Source: Candidatus Cloacimonadota bacterium
Lineage (GTDB): Bacteria > Cloacimonadota > Cloacimonadia > Cloacimonadales > TCS61
Reading direction: 5' to 3'
DNA: 64,000 nucleotides
Assembly: GCA_030626645.1 (NCBI GenBank)
Contig: DAOUTP010000001.1
Coordinates: forward strand, 1 to 64,000
The stretch's first letter is position 1. Each line of letters begins with the position of its first letter. The notes beneath the pieces are model-generated. The model saw only the letters and a list, made by a program, of their open reading frames with translations, searched no databases and had not been told where the DNA came from. Of this stretch, positions 60,261 to 64,000 are shown piece after piece. Made by a program: the position numbers and the translations under genes.

Positions 60261-60529
60261 TTTTCTAAGTTTAAAGAATCTTCATATAATGGTTTTCCTG
60301 TAAAAGGGCAGAATTTTGCATACACTATCATTTCTTTATATGATTGTGTAAATGTTTCTTGTCCTTTTTTTTCTCTATACATACAGGGTATCATTAAATG
60401 CCTGCCCTCTTTACTTCGCCACCAAAAAGTGGAAGCATTGAATCCTGCTTCGGAGTCGCCTGTTTTTTCTTTTACTTTTTGTTCAAGTTCATCAATAGCT
60501 TTCCAATTTTCTAATATCTTTTTTTCCAT
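60257..60529 (-). CDS. Hypothetical protein (90 aa)
   Basis: 90 residues, with AGFNASTFWWRSKEGRHLMI and YAKFCPFTGKPLYED (a single Cys pair pattern CPFTGKPL typical of small ribbon-like phage proteins). Not recognised. Confidence 0.6.
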   Translation of the reverse strand: MEKKILENWKAIDELEQKVKEKTGDSEAGFNASTFWWRSKEGRHLMIPCMYREKKGQETFTQSYKEMIVYAKFCPFTGKPLYEDSLNLEK

Positions 60530-60565
60530 AATAATATTTTTTAATTAAAGTTTATCCATTAATTA

Positions 60566-60940
60566 TCACTTTCTTGTTTGCCCAGCTTCATCACAGCACA
60601 TCCAATCTATTTTTTTTCCGTTGTATCTTGGGTCTTTCGTTACACCAAGCCAATACAAAAATCTTTGAATAAGGTTAGGTTCCCATATTTGTATGTTCAA
60701 TCGTCCTTTTTCATTTTTGGTTGTATATATTTTAAATTTAGCCTTTGCACTTGCTAATATTTCTGGGTGTTTTTTAGGCCATACTAACTGATAACAGTCA
60801 TCACACACCGTTGCTAAATCATCACCATGAGCCATTTCTGTTCCAAAAGTTTCTACACATTCTTTTTCTGCTTCTTCATCAGCCCATCCTTTTTCATAGA
60901 TATTTCCACACATTGCACATTGATATTCGTTTTTTTTCAT
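60566..60940 (-). CDS. Zinc-ribbon protein (124 aa)
   Basis: 124 residues. YQCAMCGNIYEKGWADEEAE and LATVCDDCYQLVW provide two Cys pairs for one zinc. The C-terminal half is mixed. Conserved in replication regions of Bacteroidota phages; role unknown. Confidence 0.65.
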   Translation of the reverse strand: MKKNEYQCAMCGNIYEKGWADEEAEKECVETFGTEMAHGDDLATVCDDCYQLVWPKKHPEILASAKAKFKIYTTKNEKGRLNIQIWEPNLIQRFLYWLGVTKDPRYNGKKIDWMCCDEAGQTRK

Positions 60941-60949
60941 AATCTTTAT

Positions 60950-62377
60950 TTAAAAAGGTAATTCATCTTCATCATTCATTACTTCAACTTCCATCTGGTC
61001 AGAATAACACATTGTACTCCCATCCCAATTAACAGGAATATCGGGAGTTGATCCTGACCGATGTTTCTTTATCATTAATATTGCTTGATTTGACGGTATC
61101 GGTAATCCCATTTCATCTTTCAACTTATACCATGAAGGGCGAAATGTAAATATTACAATATCGGCATCTTGTTCGATAGCACCTGATTCTCTTAAATCAG
61201 AAAGCAAAGGTGTTTTATCTGATCTCTCCTCACATTTCCTACTCAATTGAGATAATGGTACAATAGGAATGTTTAAATCTTTTGCTAATTTTTTTATTTC
61301 CCGGGATATAGTACTTATTTCAGTTTCTCTATTTCCATATCTATTAATTCCTTGCATTAATTGTAAATAATCAACAAATATTATACGAACACCTTTATTA
61401 TGTACTAATTCAATAGCTTTAGTCCGCAGGTCTGTAATACTCAAACCGGCAGTATCATCAATATAAAAAGGCACATCATCTGTTTCAATAGCTGATTTTT
61501 GCAAATCTGAAAACTGATCCTGTGAAATATCTCCATCACGTAACCTTCTATAATTAATATTAATTAATTGACTTTTTAACCTAAAATCAATTTGGTCGGC
61601 TGACATTTCTAACGAAAACAACGCTGACGGTATTTTTTGAATATAACTAATATTAATAACAAGACTAATCACCAACGCTGTTTTACCCATCCCAGGCCTT
61701 CCTGCTATAACAATTACATCAGGAGCATGAAACCCCCCTAAAACCTTATCTAATAGTGTGAGTTTTGATTTTATTCCTGTTGTGCCCATCTCTCCGTCAA
61801 TGATCTTTTTTATACGGATCATATTTTCTTTGGAAACATCGGAAATTTTACGAACATTGCTTGCTACAAGAGTTTGGTTTAAATTTAATAAATTTGTAAT
61901 TAATCCATCTATAAGCTCAAAAACATCGGTTGTATCTTCATAACCCATTTTTACACCTTCACTACCTATTCTAATTATTTCTCTTTGAAGATATTTTTGA
62001 ATGATTATTTTACAATGATATTCGGAATTGATAGCACTACTCACTTTATTTGTTAATTCCATAATGAAAAACGGGCCTCCACATTCTTCTAAAATGCCCA
62101 TTTTCTTCAACTCTGTCTGAACCAACAAAATATCAACTGCCGAATGTTCTCTAAAAAGATTTCTAATGGACAAATAAATATGTTGATGTGCTTCTTTGTA
62201 GAATACTTCATGTGTTTTGATTTCAACCATTAAAATATTTACACCTTCCGGTTGAAGCATTGCTGCACCAAGTACTGCTTCCTCCAAATCAATAGCTTGT
62301 GGAGGAACTTTACCTGTTTCTAATGTTAAATCTTTTAACATATTATGATATGCTTCTATTTGCTTTTTATCTCTCAT
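60950..62377 (-). CDS. dnaB: Replicative DNA helicase, DnaB type
   Basis: 475 residues, usual DnaB length. N-terminal helical domain (AVLGAAMLQPEGV), RecA-type ATPase with Walker A AGRPGMGKTA (225-234), Walker B IIFVDYLQLMQG, the SRKCEERSDKTPLLSDLRES loop and a C-terminal GSTPDIPVNWDG. Unwinds DNA at the phage fork. Unusually, it ends in NDEDELPF, similar to the acidic SSB tip. Starts one base after the upstream stop. Confidence 0.95.
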   Translation of the reverse strand: MRDKKQIEAYHNMLKDLTLETGKVPPQAIDLEEAVLGAAMLQPEGVNILMVEIKTHEVFYKEAHQHIYLSIRNLFREHSAVDILLVQTELKKMGILEECGGPFFIMELTNKVSSAINSEYHCKIIIQKYLQREIIRIGSEGVKMGYEDTTDVFELIDGLITNLLNLNQTLVASNVRKISDVSKENMIRIKKIIDGEMGTTGIKSKLTLLDKVLGGFHAPDVIVIAGRPGMGKTALVISLVINISYIQKIPSALFSLEMSADQIDFRLKSQLININYRRLRDGDISQDQFSDLQKSAIETDDVPFYIDDTAGLSITDLRTKAIELVHNKGVRIIFVDYLQLMQGINRYGNRETEISTISREIKKLAKDLNIPIVPLSQLSRKCEERSDKTPLLSDLRESGAIEQDADIVIFTFRPSWYKLKDEMGLPIPSNQAILMIKKHRSGSTPDIPVNWDGSTMCYSDQMEVEVMNDEDELPF

Positions 62378-62776
62378 TTAATTTTTAATACCTTTAGCTG
62401 TTGGCATTACAAAAACATCTTTTTTTTCTTCTTTTAATTTTTCTAAGAATATTCTTTCGTTAAGATACTTATATGGTGCTAACTTAAATTCTTCTGTTTC
62501 TCCATATATTTTACTATGTGATAAAATTTGTGGTATTAACCTTCGAGGAAGTTTTTTCCATTCAATCATAGCTTTTGCTTTTCTGTACTTGTAACCATAA
62601 TTTTCCCAAAATTCATCAAATCCTTCAAATCTTGATGTTTCCTTTGAATCAGTCATAACCAACATATAAGTTCCTTTGGGTAAATCCTTAACTTTTAACT
62701 CATAATGTTCACCATTAAAACTTACCAAAACAGGCATAACTTCTGCTGTCTGTTTTTCTATTAAATTAAATTTCAT
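62378..62776 (-). CDS. Probable helicase loader / replication protein (132 aa)
   Basis: 132 residues from the ATG at 62776. The C-terminal FWENYGYKYRKAKAMIEWKK followed by LAPYKYLNERIF resembles the DnaT/DnaD-type C-terminal helix of phage primosome proteins. Directly upstream of DnaB and touching it by a one-base gap, which fits a loader. The upstream GTG start is not used in this call. Confidence 0.6.
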   Translation of the reverse strand: MKFNLIEKQTAEVMPVLVSFNGEHYELKVKDLPKGTYMLVMTDSKETSRFEGFDEFWENYGYKYRKAKAMIEWKKLPRRLIPQILSHSKIYGETEEFKLAPYKYLNERIFLEKLKEEKKDVFVMPTAKGIKN

Positions 62777-62780
62777 AGTC

Positions 62781-62960
62781 TTATTTTTGTTCCGATTTAA
62801 TTTCCCATTTATTAATAAATCTCTCACACTTTTGTTTCATCAAAAAATACCCCAAAGATGTATTGTTTGTCCTTGAATTTAACAATTCTAAAAATAATTT
62901 ACGTCTTTTTACCTTTTTTCTCAGTAAAAGTTTAATCAAATAAAGTAGTTTATTTTTCAT
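62781..62960 (-). CDS. Small basic helical protein (59 aa)
   Basis: 59 residues (MKNKLLYLIKLLLRKKVKRR...). One residue short of common length limits. Overlaps the HTH gene by 11 bp and ends 4 bp before the loader. Not recognised. Confidence 0.55.
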   Translation of the reverse strand: MKNKLLYLIKLLLRKKVKRRKLFLELLNSRTNNTSLGYFLMKQKCERFINKWEIKSEQK

Positions 62961-63141
62961 TTCTTAATTCATCTCTAAGATTCTTGTCCATCTCATCTGT
63001 TATAATTCGATACACTGTTGAATAGTGAACAGTTTCTTCTTCAGCAATTTCTTTCACGATTAAAGAACGACTTTTAAATTCTCTTAATTTACTTTTGTAA
63101 ATTTCAACTACCCTTTTATGATTTTCTATTTTAAAACTCAT
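62950..63141 (-). CDS. Small HTH protein (63 aa)
   Basis: 63 residues, basic. FKSRSLIVKEIAEEETVHYS followed by TVYRIITDEM is a helix-turn-helix. Likely a regulator or excisionase-type protein next to the integrase. Confidence 0.65.
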   Translation of the reverse strand: MSFKIENHKRVVEIYKSKLREFKSRSLIVKEIAEEETVHYSTVYRIITDEMDKNLRDELRNEK

Positions 63142-63186
63142 TTTTTTGTATTTTTATAATTTTTTGCTAAAATACAACTTTTTTCG

Positions 63187-64000
63187 TTATTGGCAAAAAT
63201 ATTTATGAACAGCCATATTTTCTGCATTTTGTTTTTTTGAAATTCTGATATAATTCATAAAACCTTTCCATGTTGTATGCCCGGTTAACATTCTTACCAT
63301 ATTAGGATCCAATCCCGCTAAAACCATATTTGTTGCAGCACTCCTTCGTGCCGTATGGCTTGTAATAAGCTCATATTTGAGTTTAATGACATCTTTTTTA
63401 CGTTTACCACCTCTGACCTCAGAAACAATGATTTTATCGTTGATGGAAGCCATTTCGCCTACACAACGTATTTTTTTAATAAATGTAGCAAGATTTTGAA
63501 TTTTCAACTTTGAAAGATCATAATCATATTTTTCTAAAATTTCCCGAACCATCCAATGAATAGGAATAATTACATGGCTTTGTGTTCTTTTGAAACCTTT
63601 GAATACATTTATTTTTAAAAAATCACCTTCCAAACTTTCAGGACGTATCTGAGTATAGTCTGATACCCGAAGTGTTGTGTGGGCACCAACCAAAAAAACA
63701 TCTCTTATATGTTCTTCCTGGCCCGATAGATTTAATTCCCACATTCTTTCAAGTTCGACTGATGAAAGAACTATATGATCACAGTAAACCCAATTGAATT
63801 TGAATTCTTCATAGGGATTTTTTAGTATTAAACCTTTTCTTATTGCTGACTTGATTATTTTTCTTAAATTAGAATGTTTTAATGAAATATAATTTGTTTT
63901 GTAGTCTTTATCTAATAAAAAATTATTGAAACTTTCTATGAATTCATAGTCAATATCCTTAAATTTAATATTTGAATTAAACTCATTTAATAACTTTAAT
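63187..64000 (-). CDS. Tyrosine recombinase / integrase (N-terminus beyond the window)
   Basis: The frame stays open to the right edge (271 codons seen). N-terminal SAM-like part (NSNIKFKDIDYEFIESFNNF...), then catalytic domain with Arg (TTLRVSD), Lys (FKGFKRTQ), HTARRSA, GHTTWKGFMNYI: a full R-K-HxxR-H-Y set. It is of the Bacteroidota phage/transposon type, not IntI. It suggests a temperate phage, or invertase-like DNA rearrangement. The HTH gene follows it downstream. Confidence 0.9.
   Translation of the reverse strand, partial: LKLLNEFNSNIKFKDIDYEFIESFNNFLLDKDYKTNYISLKHSNLRKIIKSAIRKGLILKNPYEEFKFNWVYCDHIVLSSVELERMWELNLSGQEEHIRDVFLVGAHTTLRVSDYTQIRPESLEGDFLKINVFKGFKRTQSHVIIPIHWMVREILEKYDYDLSKLKIQNLATFIKKIRCVGEMASINDKIIVSEVRGGKRKKDVIKLKYELITSHTARRSAATNMVLAGLDPNMVRMLTGHTTWKGFMNYIRISKKQNAENMAVHKYFCQ

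Noticed and set aside
63187..64000. Integron integrase for the cassette array
   Set aside because: The catalytic domain is of the Bacteroidota phage/transposon type and I see no IntI-specific additional domain; the N-terminus is cut by the window, so this is not absolute.

Overview
This 64 kb window is part of a double-stranded DNA phage (or prophage) of a Bacteroidota host. The host assignment rests on recurrent TAnnTTTG -7 boxes with upstream TTTG (the Bacteroidota promoter type), A-rich gene starts without Shine-Dalgarno sequences, very low GC, and a Bacteroidota-type tyrosine recombinase at the right edge. The virion genes (large terminase with a degenerate Walker A, portal, scaffold, HK97-type major capsid protein, four to five small ring/adaptor proteins, a 1166-residue muzzle-like tail protein and three internal/ejection proteins, one of 2105 residues) indicate a short-tailed phage, most likely crAss-like or a close relative. 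That placement is an inference from gene order and motifs, not from a search. Both window edges cut genes, so the genome is larger than the window.

Layout. 1-26.1 kb, minus strand: the late operon, read from portal (26.0 kb) through scaffold, capsid, fibre, ring and muzzle proteins, ejection proteins and a repeat-rich fibre at the left edge. A tRNA gene with initiator-tRNA features sits at its head. 26.1-32.3 kb, plus strand: small early-type genes from a symmetric divergent promoter, including an HNH nuclease, a frameshifted DNA methyltransferase, a deoxyribosyltransferase-like protein, a winged-helix protein, a Lar-like zinc ribbon and GroES. 32.3-38.5 kb, minus strand: terminase, a second broken methyltransferase, a DUF4326 protein, another HNH protein and a double GroES-fold protein. 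38.5-43.4 kb, plus strand: a structured RNA, an operator array with its probable winged-helix regulator, and a run of unrecognised small genes separated by structured leaders. 43.4-64 kb, mostly minus strand: recombination and replication genes (RusA, SSB, a lone DnaA domain IV, a UvrD-like helicase fused to a PD-(D/E)XK nuclease, DnaB, a probable helicase loader) and finally the integrase.

The most unusual region is 55.26-57.71 kb. Seven single-gene units, one encoding an intact Dam-type methylase, are separated by six imperfect palindromes with the architecture of integron attC sites: outer RYYYAAC-like and GTTRRRY-like boxes, inner arms and bulges. In four of the six units whose two ends are both visible, the two ends are reverse complements of each other over 9-10 bp, and a fifth matches at 6 of 7, as expected of excisable circular cassettes. 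A second, isolated unit of the same kind lies at 43.45-44.11 kb. No integron integrase is visible. The array directly abuts a 20-codon remnant of a DUF5131 (Gp37/Gp68) gene, as if that gene had been interrupted.

Other notable points are the phage-borne initiator-like tRNA, two methyltransferases both broken at their catalytic DPPY/SPPY motif, a four-copy ~90 bp promoter-proximal repeat, several short promoter-to-terminator RNA units, a cloverleaf-like RNA and a nine-G tract inside the muzzle gene.
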